Source: Kutzneria kofuensis (GTDB lineage: Bacteria; Actinomycetota; Actinomycetes; Mycobacteriales; Pseudonocardiaceae). From it: 64,000 nt of DNA. Both the position numbers and the translations under genes were made by a program. The notes under the pieces were generated by a model, which was not told the DNA's origin, did not search any database, and worked only from the letters and a program-made list of their open reading frames with translations. Within the stretch, counting starts at the first letter, position 1; the number at the start of each line of letters is the position of its first letter. The stretch is taken from positions 6,326,038-6,390,037 of the forward strand of contig NZ_JACHIR010000001.1 of assembly GCF_014203355.1 (NCBI RefSeq), in the 5' to 3' direction. Positions 35,591 to 42,212 of the stretch are shown here, in pieces.

Positions 35591-36136
35591 GTGGGCGCCA
35601 GCCGGCCGGTTCTGCTGCTGGACGTGGACGGGCCGCTGAACCCGTACATGGCCGACCGGAACCGGCGGCCCGACGGTTACAGCACGTACCGGACCAAACC
35701 CAGATCGTGGATCGCCGCCAACCGGCACCGCCCCGAGGCGTTCGTGCGGCCGCTGCGGGTGTGGCTGAACGCCGGGCACGGCGCCCGGCTGCTCGCGCTG
35801 CCGTACGACCTGGTGTGGGCCACGACGTGGCAGGACGAGGCCAACGAGTGGATCGGGCCGCCGCTGCAGCTGCCCGAGCTGCCGTGGCTGGACTGGCCGC
35901 GGGGGCACGAGGAGGACCCCGACGGCATCCACTGGAAGACCCGGCACATCGTCGACTGGGCCGCCGGGCGGCCGTTCGCCTGGGTCGACGACGAGATCGC
36001 GCCCGCCGACCGGGAGTGGGTGGCCACACACCACGCGGGGCCGGCGCTGCTGCACTGGGTGGATCCGCGCCTCGGCCTCCGTGACGAGGACTTCGAGACC
36101 TTGGAACGCTGGGCGACCCAATACCCTGCCACCTAG
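35591..36136 (+). CDS. HAD-like protein (Swiss-army-knife RNA-repair type)
   Basis: 181 residues. The HAD nucleophile motif is LLLDVDGPLN at residues 8-17, ATTWQDEAN is the second motif, and WVDDEI supplies the acidic pair. Overall it fits the small HAD family found alone or in RNA-repair fusions in actinobacteria; activity on a nucleic-acid phosphate is possible but unproven. GTG 35591 has TAGGGT six bases upstream, so it is leaderless and separate from the kinase gene. Confidence 0.82.
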   Translation: MGASRPVLLLDVDGPLNPYMADRNRRPDGYSTYRTKPRSWIAANRHRPEAFVRPLRVWLNAGHGARLLALPYDLVWATTWQDEANEWIGPPLQLPELPWLDWPRGHEEDPDGIHWKTRHIVDWAAGRPFAWVDDEIAPADREWVATHHAGPALLHWVDPRLGLRDEDFETLERWATQYPAT

Positions 36137-36155
36137 CCCCTGTCAACCCCCTGAT

Positions 36156-36208
36156 GTTCGGAACGGACCATTCCTCAACTCGGAGTTGAGGAATGGTCCG
36201 TTCCGAAC
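36156..36208. terminator. 26-bp perfect inverted repeat between convergent genes
   Basis: Arms 36156-36181 and 36183-36208 are perfect complements around a single central base. The element lies between convergent ends and is probably a bidirectional terminator. It is longer and less G+C-rich than other hairpins in the window. Confidence 0.75.
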
Positions 36209-36220
36209 GCTGACCTGGGG

Positions 36221-36595
36221 TCAGTTCACGCCGAGGAGGTCCACCACGAAGATCAGGGTCTCGCCCGGCTTGATCACACCGCCCGCGCCGCGGTCGCCGT
36301 AGCCGAGGTGCGGCGGGATGACCAGCTTGCGCCGGCCGCCGACCTTCATGCCCGCGACGCCGCGGTCCCAGCCCTGGATGACCCGGCCGCCGCCGAGCGG
36401 GAACTGGAACGCCTGGCCGCGGTTCCAGGAGGCGTCGAACTCCTCGCCGGTCGAGTGCGCGACGCCGACGTAGTGGACGTTCACGGTCTGGCCCGGGGTG
36501 GCCTCGGGGCCCTCACCGACGGTGATGTCCTCGATGACCAGGTCGGCCGGGGCGTCGCCGTCGTACGGGTCGACTACGGGCTTTTCCAGCGCCAT
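36221..36595 (-). CDS. FKBP-type peptidyl-prolyl isomerase
   Basis: 124 residues, one FKBP domain catalysing cis-trans isomerisation of proline bonds. VNVHYVGVAHSTGEEFDASW, VIQGWDRGVAGMKVGGRRKL and PPHLGYGDRGAGG are the family motifs. There is no signal peptide, so it is cytoplasmic. ATG 36595 follows GAGGAGAG. Confidence 0.95.
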   Translation of the reverse strand: MALEKPVVDPYDGDAPADLVIEDITVGEGPEATPGQTVNVHYVGVAHSTGEEFDASWNRGQAFQFPLGGGRVIQGWDRGVAGMKVGGRRKLVIPPHLGYGDRGAGGVIKPGETLIFVVDLLGVN

Positions 36596-36639
36596 GGCGG
36601 AGCTCTCCTCACATGTTTCAGGTGGGCCCACCCTATCGG

Positions 36640-37044
36640 TCACCGGGTCAGCCACTGCACGTCCCGGAGCCACGGGAGCGTGATGATCAGGATCACCATC
36701 AGCAGCGCCGTCGCGCCCACCACGCTCAGCTGCCGGCGCATCAGCAGCTCGCCGGTGCGGTGCGTGATCCGCTCCGGCTCCTCCTCGTGGAACTCGATCG
36801 CCTCTTCCGGCCGCAGCCCGGTGTCCAGCCACAACACCAGCCCCACCACCGCGGCAAGGCCCATGACCACGTCGCCGACGGCTTCGCCGCCGAACGCGAC
36901 GAAGGTGAGGGCCACGACCGGCACCGCGAGATAGGCGACCGCGACCGGTTGGCGGGGCGGCGGCAGCCTGAGCCAGACCAGGAGCGCCGCCACTCCCCAG
37001 AGGACGACGGTCGCGATGGTGAGCATGAAGACCAGTGTTGGCAT
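36640..37044 (-). CDS. Four-helix membrane protein, function unknown
   Basis: 134 residues with four predicted membrane helices (about 2-24, 33-50, 55-72 and 108-126) and an acidic loop (RPEEAIEFHEEEPERITHRT) between the third and fourth. GGGGGAG lies just before ATG 37044. It is 44 bases upstream of the FKBP gene on the same strand. I do not recognise the family. Confidence 0.75.
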   Translation of the reverse strand: MPTLVFMLTIATVVLWGVAALLVWLRLPPPRQPVAVAYLAVPVVALTFVAFGGEAVGDVVMGLAAVVGLVLWLDTGLRPEEAIEFHEEEPERITHRTGELLMRRQLSVVGATALLMVILIITLPWLRDVQWLTR

Positions 37045-37123
37045 GGCGTCTCCCCCACGGCCGACCATACGGCGATCGACCCGCCGCCAAAGCCGAGATC
37101 GGGGTGGGGCATTGCCACTCGAC

Positions 37124-37753
37124 TCAGCGCAGCAGCCCCCGAGCGAAGGCCGTCGCCACAGCCGCCGCCCGGTCCGAGACCCCGAGCTTGGCATAGAGGT
37201 GGAGCAGGTGGGTCTTGACCGTGGCCTCGCTGATGAAGAGCTGGGCGGCGGCCTCCCGGTTGGTCGCTCCCTTTGCTATCAGTGCTAGGACTTCGAGCTC
37301 ACGCTTGCTGAGGTCGTCCTTGGCCGGGGCCCGGACCTGGCCCAGCAGCTTCGTCGCGACGGTGGGGGACAGGACGGCCTCGCCGCGGGCGGCGGCGCGA
37401 ACCGCGCGGAGCAGCTCGGCCCGGGGGGTGTCCTTGAGCAGGTAGCCGGTGGCGCCGGCCTCGATGGCGGGCAGAACGTCGCTGTCGGTGTCGTAGGTGG
37501 TGAGGACCAGGACCCTTGCCCGGATTGCTAGCGCCGCTAGCTTTCGTATCGCCGCTACGCCGTCCATGCCCGGCATACGGAGGTCCATCAGCACGACATC
37601 GGGGTCCAGCGACCGCGCGTAGGCGACGGCCTCGGCGCCGTCGGCGGCCTCGCCGACGACCTCGAACTCGGGGTCGCCGGCGAACATGCCGTGCAGCCCG
37701 TTCCGCACGACCGGATGATCGTCGACGATGAGCAGCCGGATCGGGTCACTCAC
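37124..37753 (-). CDS. NarL/LuxR-type response regulator
   Basis: 209 residues. Receiver domain (1-120) with DD at 11-12, phosphoacceptor D in VLMDLRMPG and K in LLKDTP, then a LuxR helix-turn-helix (about 145-205, LSKRELEVLALIAKGATNRE). Its GTG start overlaps the kinase gene by eight bases. It is the last gene of the operon ABC ATPase - permease - kinase - regulator and should control that exporter. Two patches of rare CTA and ATA codons lie in CTAGC motifs (37528-37540 and near 37277). Confidence 0.93.
   Translation of the reverse strand: MSDPIRLLIVDDHPVVRNGLHGMFAGDPEFEVVGEAADGAEAVAYARSLDPDVVLMDLRMPGMDGVAAIRKLAALAIRARVLVLTTYDTDSDVLPAIEAGATGYLLKDTPRAELLRAVRAAARGEAVLSPTVATKLLGQVRAPAKDDLSKRELEVLALIAKGATNREAAAQLFISEATVKTHLLHLYAKLGVSDRAAAVATAFARGLLR
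37528..37540. repeat. CTAGC-N3-GCTAG motif inside the response-regulator gene
   Basis: CTAGC-gcc-GCTAG with flanks that match the TetR operator region at 14486 over about 30 bases with three mismatches. It encodes part of RKLAALAIR with rare CTA and ATA codons. Confidence 0.7.
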
Positions 37754-38858
37754 CGGGCACGCTCGCCGAGATCGCGGTGCCGGCGCCCGGCTCCGACTCG
37801 ATGGCCAGGGTGCCGCCGACGCCGTCCATCCGCTGCCGCATCACGGTCAGCCCGAAGCCGCCGTCCCGTCCACGGGCCAGCCCGCAGCCGTCGTCCCGGA
37901 CATCCAGCACCACCTGGTCGTCCAAATAGGACAGCGTCACGCCGACCCGGGAAGCCTTGGCGTGCTTGGCGACATTGGCCAGCGCCTCCTGCGCCACCCG
38001 GAACAGCGCCACCTCCCGGTCCGGGGTCACGGGCCGCGGCCGGCCCTCCGTCGACATCGTCGCCGGCACACCGCTGTCCCGCGACCAGCCCTCGGCCAGT
38101 TCCGCCACCGCGTCGACCAATCTGTTGTCCTCCAACGGTTCCGGCCGCAGCGCCTGCACGGATCGGCGCGCCTGGGTCAGGCTCTCCCGAGCCAGCCGGG
38201 TGGCCTTCTCCACGTGCGTGCGGTCACCGGTCTGCTCGGCGGCCTGCAACTGCGTGATGATGCCGGCCAGTCCCTGCGCCAGCGTGTCGTGGATCTCCTG
38301 GGCCATCCGCTGCCGCTCGTCCAGCACGCCGGCCTCCCGGGCCTGCACCAGCAACTGCTCGTGCAGGCCGGTGTTCTCGGCCAGCGCCGCGGCCAGCTCC
38401 TCGCTGATCCGCTGGTGCTTCTCGGTCTGCCGGCCGACCGCCACGCCGGCCCACACCATCGGCACGATCACGTTGATCAGCACCACCCAGCCCGGCGCCT
38501 CGGGCCCCTGCACCAGCACGGTCAGCGCGGTCTGCGCGCCGAAACCGACCGCGATCCAGCGCGGCGGCAGCAAGCCGAGCGCCTGCCCGAAGCCGATCGC
38601 GCCGAACACCGAGTACCACGAGTTGGCCCACACCAGCGCGACGATGAGCGTCAGCAGCACGACGTAGTAGAGGACCGGCTGCCGCGGCACGCCCCACACC
38701 GTCCACAACAGCCACAACGCGGCGGCTCCGGCCAGCGCGAGGGTGACCGGCACCGACTGGTGGGTGTCGTTCATCGGCACGGTCAGCGCCAGCAGAGTGG
38801 ACACCGCCAGCAGCGCGTAGCTGCTCACCCAGAAGATCAACCGGTCCTTCTCGGTCAT
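37746..38858 (-). CDS. NarL-type membrane histidine kinase
   Basis: 370 residues. Six predicted N-terminal membrane helices (to about residue 140) sense an unknown signal, perhaps in the membrane. The HisKA_3 motif ERQRMAQEIHDTLAQGL holds the phosphoacceptor histidine, and the ATPase domain has DDGCGL and GFGLTVMRQR. It lies seven bases after the permease gene and overlaps the response regulator. The layout is like antibiotic- or lipid-sensing exporter operons of Firmicutes and actinobacteria. Confidence 0.92.
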   Translation of the reverse strand: MTEKDRLIFWVSSYALLAVSTLLALTVPMNDTHQSVPVTLALAGAAALWLLWTVWGVPRQPVLYYVVLLTLIVALVWANSWYSVFGAIGFGQALGLLPPRWIAVGFGAQTALTVLVQGPEAPGWVVLINVIVPMVWAGVAVGRQTEKHQRISEELAAALAENTGLHEQLLVQAREAGVLDERQRMAQEIHDTLAQGLAGIITQLQAAEQTGDRTHVEKATRLARESLTQARRSVQALRPEPLEDNRLVDAVAELAEGWSRDSGVPATMSTEGRPRPVTPDREVALFRVAQEALANVAKHAKASRVGVTLSYLDDQVVLDVRDDGCGLARGRDGGFGLTVMRQRMDGVGGTLAIESEPGAGTAISASVPGE

Positions 38859-38864
38859 GACGAG

Positions 38865-39581
38865 CTACTCCCAGCGGAACAGCCGGGCCGAGGCGAGCCC
38901 GAACACCACCGTGATGGTAGCCAGCACGACCAGATGCGGCAGCTGCGGGAAATGCCCGTCCCACGAGTCGCGCACCGCCTGCATCGTCGCGCCCAGCGGC
39001 ATGAAGTCGCCGATCCGGTTCAGGAAGCCGGGCAGCGCCTCGCGGGGCGTGAACACGCCGCCGGTGAACATGTTGACGAAGAACAGCAACATGCCGATCG
39101 CGGTGGCGATCCGGGCCGTCGGCGCGATCGCGGCCACCAGCAGGCCGACCGAGAACAGCGACAGCGCGCCGAGCACGAACGCCAGCACGAAGCCCAGCGG
39201 CTGGCCCGGCAGCGGGTAGCCGATGATCCGGCCGGCCGCCACCACGACGACCGCCATCGCCACGGCGACCGCCGAGCTGACCAGCAGCTGTCCGATCAGG
39301 ACCTTCGACGGGTGCACGGGCGTGGTGTGGAGGCGGCGCAGGATGCCCTTCTCCCGGTAGCCGGCCAGGATCGTGGGCAGCAGGTTCAGCGACAGGATGG
39401 CCAGCGAGAACGAGATCGCCAGGCCGGGGAAGTAGGTGTAGATCGGGTCGTCGCCGGGCGTCACGATCAGCCCGAAGGACACCATGATCAGCAGCGGCAG
39501 GCCGAGCGTGGCCGCGACGGCGGCCGGCTCGCGCAGGTACAGGCGCAGTTCCGAGACGGCGATGCGGGTCTGGGCGCTCAT
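38865..39581 (-). CDS. ABC-2 type exporter permease
   Basis: 238 residues with six membrane helices. KGILRRLHTTPVHPSKVLIG between helices 2 and 3 is the ABC-2 coupling region, and FFVNMFTGGVFTPREALP is typical of drug or lipid exporter permeases. Its ATG overlaps the ATPase stop (TGATG). It works with the ATPase just upstream; the substrate is unknown. Confidence 0.92.
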   Translation of the reverse strand: MSAQTRIAVSELRLYLREPAAVAATLGLPLLIMVSFGLIVTPGDDPIYTYFPGLAISFSLAILSLNLLPTILAGYREKGILRRLHTTPVHPSKVLIGQLLVSSAVAVAMAVVVVAAGRIIGYPLPGQPLGFVLAFVLGALSLFSVGLLVAAIAPTARIATAIGMLLFFVNMFTGGVFTPREALPGFLNRIGDFMPLGATMQAVRDSWDGHFPQLPHLVVLATITVVFGLASARLFRWE

Positions 39582-40495
39582 CAGTGCGTCTCCTCCAGCT
39601 TCCGGCCGGTCAGTGCGACGAAGGCGTCGTCGAGGCTGGCCTGCTCCACCCGCAGGTCGGCGGCGACGATCCGGTGCCGGGCCAGCACGGACGTGACGGC
39701 CTGCAGCACGTCGCCGGTGCCGGTGACATGGAGCTGCGGCCCGACCTGGCGCACCGACGTGACCTCCGGCAGGTCGATGAGCAGCCCGTCCGGCACGGGC
39801 ACGCTCGGCCGGAACCGGATGCGCTGCTCGGCGGCGACCGACGACACCAGCCCGGCCGGCGTGTCCAGGGCGACCACACGGCCGCGGTCGATCACCGCGA
39901 TCCGGTCGCACAGCCGCTCGGCCTCGGCCATGAAATGCGTGACGAGCAACACGGTGACGCCCTTGCCGCGGATGTCCTCGACCAGGCCCCACGTGTCCCG
40001 ACGGGCCTGCGGGTCCAGGCCCGTGGTCAGCTCGTCGAGCACGGCGATCTCCGGGTTGCCGACCAGTGCCAGCGCGATGAACAGGCGCTGCTTCTGGCCG
40101 CCGGAGAGCTTGCCGAACGGGGTGTTCGCCTTGTCCTGGAGGCCCCAGTCGTCCAGCAGCCGTCGCCAGTCCACCGGGTCGGCGTAGAAGGAGCTGTAGA
40201 GCTGCAAAGCCTCCCGTACGCGCATCTTTTCGGGCAGCTGGCTCTCCTGGAACTGCACGCCGATGCGGGTGCGCAGGGCGTCGTGGTCGCGGTGCGGGTC
40301 CAATCCGAGCACCCGTACGGCGCCGCCGTCGGGCACCCGCAGCCCCTCGACGCATTCCACGGTGGTGGTCTTGCCGGCCCCGTTGGGACCGAGCACGCCG
40401 AAGATCTCTCCTCGTTCGACGGTGAACGACACGTCGTGCACGGCGACGTGATCCCGATAACGTTTGTGGAGCCGGTCCACCTCGATGACGGTCAT
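39581..40495 (-). CDS. ABC exporter ATP-binding protein
   Basis: 304 residues. Walker A is LGPNGAGKTTT, the signature is LSGGQKQR, Walker B is IAVLDELTTGLD and the switch histidine is in VTHFM. A DUF4162-like C-terminal domain follows, as in DrrA-type drug exporters. It is the first gene of the four-gene exporter and two-component operon. ATG 40495 begins MTVIEVDRLHKRYRD. Confidence 0.94.
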   Translation of the reverse strand: MTVIEVDRLHKRYRDHVAVHDVSFTVERGEIFGVLGPNGAGKTTTVECVEGLRVPDGGAVRVLGLDPHRDHDALRTRIGVQFQESQLPEKMRVREALQLYSSFYADPVDWRRLLDDWGLQDKANTPFGKLSGGQKQRLFIALALVGNPEIAVLDELTTGLDPQARRDTWGLVEDIRGKGVTVLLVTHFMAEAERLCDRIAVIDRGRVVALDTPAGLVSSVAAEQRIRFRPSVPVPDGLLIDLPEVTSVRQVGPQLHVTGTGDVLQAVTSVLARHRIVAADLRVEQASLDDAFVALTGRKLEETH

Positions 40496-40629
40496 GGGAA
40501 AAGCGTCGCCGCGCAGGCCACGCCGCGGGATCGACCGGGCTGTCGGGCCGGGGTCAACCGATCGGTGGATGCCGGGGTCGGCACGAGCGCCCGCGCGGAC
40601 TGTGCGAGGATCCCGCCTGAGATCCACTG

Positions 40630-41052
40630 ATGTCCCGAAAGGCGGAGGAGATGGTCGACCACTCGCGCGTGCCGCGACTGATCTTCGCGGTGGTGGGCGT
40701 GCTCGTCGCCGTCATCGGCGTCGTCGGGCTGGTTTCCGGGCACGGCGGTTCGCTCGGCGACACCACGCCGGACGCGAACGTCATCGGCCTGCAGCTGAGC
40801 CCGCTGCACAGCCTGTTGCTGGTGATCCTGGGCGCGATCGGCGCGCTGAGCACGCTGGTGCGCAGGCTGACCGCGCCGTGGGCGCTGCTCCAGTTCGCGA
40901 TCTTCAGCGGCCTGTTCTGCTACGGCGTGGCCCAGCCGGACTCGCTCGGCCTGAACCTGGCCGACCACATCCTGCACCTGGTGGTGCTGACCGTCAGCGC
41001 CATCTGCGCGCTGCTGGTCGCGGCCCCGTTCATGGGCTCCGACCGGCACTGA
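40630..41052 (+). CDS. DUF4383-like membrane protein
   Basis: 140 residues with four predicted membrane helices and a loop ANVIGLQLSPLHSLLLVILG that resembles DUF4383 proteins. Function is unknown. The start is uncertain: ATG 40630 has no Shine-Dalgarno, while ATG 40651 directly abuts GGAGGAG. A strong hairpin follows its stop. Confidence 0.75.
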   Translation: MSRKAEEMVDHSRVPRLIFAVVGVLVAVIGVVGLVSGHGGSLGDTTPDANVIGLQLSPLHSLLLVILGAIGALSTLVRRLTAPWALLQFAIFSGLFCYGVAQPDSLGLNLADHILHLVVLTVSAICALLVAAPFMGSDRH

Positions 41053-41066
41053 CAGCCGAAAAGCGC

Positions 41067-41108
41067 AACGCCACGTGTGACGGCCCGACGGGCCGCACAC
41101 GTGGCGTT
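41067..41108. terminator. Bidirectional hairpin terminator
   Basis: A 13-bp outer stem (41067-41079 with 41096-41108) continues into a 6-bp inner stem (41081-41086 with 41090-41095), with one bulged base. It lies between convergent genes. Confidence 0.85.
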
Positions 41109-41128
41109 CGCACGTTCTGCCCGGGACG

Positions 41129-41422
41129 CTACATGGTCGCCGTCGGCGGCTGCTGAGTGGCGAGGGTGAACGTCGGGTTGCCCTGGTCGTCCACATTGGC
41201 GTCCAGGATCTTGTCGTCGAGATAGGCGGCGGCCGAGTCGTCCAGGAACAGCCGTGCGCCTTCGCCGGCGATGACTCGGTCGGCGTCGTCGGGCTGGGGA
41301 GCCAGGGCGAGCGCGAGACGGCCGTTCTGGTTGGCGATGCGCAGCCCGGTCCCCTCGGGCACGCCGTCGTCGCTGGTCAGACTGCGCACGACCTCCACGG
41401 CGGTCGGCGTGAGCGTGAGCAT
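41129..41422 (-). CDS. HesB/IscA-like fold protein lacking cysteines
   Basis: 97 residues. LTLTPTAVEVVRSLT at the start and ARLFLDDSAAAYLDDKILDA later follow the A-type Fe-S carrier fold, but the three conserved cysteines are absent: there is no cysteine at all. Similar degenerate proteins (Fe-S assembly-like adhesins) are annotated in actinobacteria without function. It cannot carry a cluster in the normal way. ATG 41422 follows GGAGA. Confidence 0.8.
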   Translation of the reverse strand: MLTLTPTAVEVVRSLTSDDGVPEGTGLRIANQNGRLALALAPQPDDADRVIAGEGARLFLDDSAAAYLDDKILDANVDDQGNPTFTLATQQPPTATM

Positions 41423-41586
41423 GGATTCTCCGTTCGACGTCGGTTCCGGTCCGGAATGGGCCACGCTAGCGCCGTCTCACCCGCGTCGCAGCCCCAGGCA
41501 CGCCACTGTCCTTTGTGGACCACTGAACCCCGGTGGTCAAAGCACTTGACAGCGACGGGAAATTTTCTGGTTTGCCGGTCGGCCTG

Positions 41587-41726
41587 ATTGGGCACACCGA
41601 ATTCGGGTGCGGGAACGGATATGGGCGCGCACAGGTCGGGGGTGCGCGCCCATACCGCCGTGCGATCCCCATGTTTTCGCCGGGCGAGCAGGGGTAGTCC
41701 TCCATCGAGGACGGAGGCGAAAACTG
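41587..41726 (+). promoter_or_regulatory. Structured 5' leader of the L,D-transpeptidase gene, possible c-di-AMP (ydaO) riboswitch
   Basis: The leader holds, in order, ACCGAATTCGGGTGCGGGAACG, a 13-bp hairpin (41620-41632/41642-41654), AGGGGTAGTCC and a GTCCTC/GAGGAC hairpin near the ribosome-binding site. These resemble the CCGAA, GGGGAACC and GGGGUGAAUC blocks of the ydaO/yuaA element, which often precedes wall-remodelling genes in actinobacteria. The match is by eye only. TTGACA at 41546-41551 may be the -35. Confidence 0.4.
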
Positions 41727-42167
41727 ATGACCAGTACAGTGAAGTTGGCTACCGGTGCGGCGATCGCCGCTGGGTGTGCCGTCTGGGCGATGGCGACGCC
41801 GGCTCAGGCCGCGCCGTCGGCCCCGTGTTCCGCGGCCGCGCGGGCGTGCGTCGACCTGTCGACACACCAGGCGTGGCTGATGCGCGGCGGAGTCGTGACC
41901 TACGGACCGGTGCCGGCGATGCCCGGCATGGCGAGCGCGCCGACGGATCCGGGCACCTTCCGCGTGACGTTCAAGGATCTGCACCACCGCAGCACCATCT
42001 TCAACAACGCGCCGATGCCGTATTCGGTGTTCTTCAACGGGGGCGACGCGTTCCACGAGGGCAGCCTGAGCGAGCCCTCGCACGGGTGCGTGCACCTCTC
42101 GCACACCGCGGCCGCCACGTTCTACAACAGCCTGAAGCCGGGTGACGTGGTTCAGGTGGTGCCGTGA
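41727..42167 (+). CDS. Secreted L,D-transpeptidase-like (YkuD) protein
   Basis: 146 residues. A signal peptide (about 1-27, ending AQAA) is followed by one YkuD domain with SHGCVHLS, whose C121 and H119 form the active site. L,D-transpeptidases make 3-3 peptidoglycan crosslinks or attach proteins. It is shorter than the mycobacterial Ldt enzymes because it has no Ig-like domain. GGAGG lies ten bases before the ATG; a structured leader precedes it and a classic terminator follows. Confidence 0.9.
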   Translation: MTSTVKLATGAAIAAGCAVWAMATPAQAAPSAPCSAAARACVDLSTHQAWLMRGGVVTYGPVPAMPGMASAPTDPGTFRVTFKDLHHRSTIFNNAPMPYSVFFNGGDAFHEGSLSEPSHGCVHLSHTAAATFYNSLKPGDVVQVVP

Positions 42168-42171
42168 TTCG

Positions 42172-42210
42172 ACGCTCGGGGCGCGCGAACCGCGCGCCCC
42201 GAGCGTTTTT
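42172..42210 (+). terminator. Rho-independent terminator with T-tract
   Basis: A perfect 16-bp stem (42172-42187 with 42191-42206) is followed by TTTTT. It ends the transpeptidase message, and its far side abuts the stop of the convergent peptidase gene. Confidence 0.93.
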
Positions 42211-42212
42211 CC

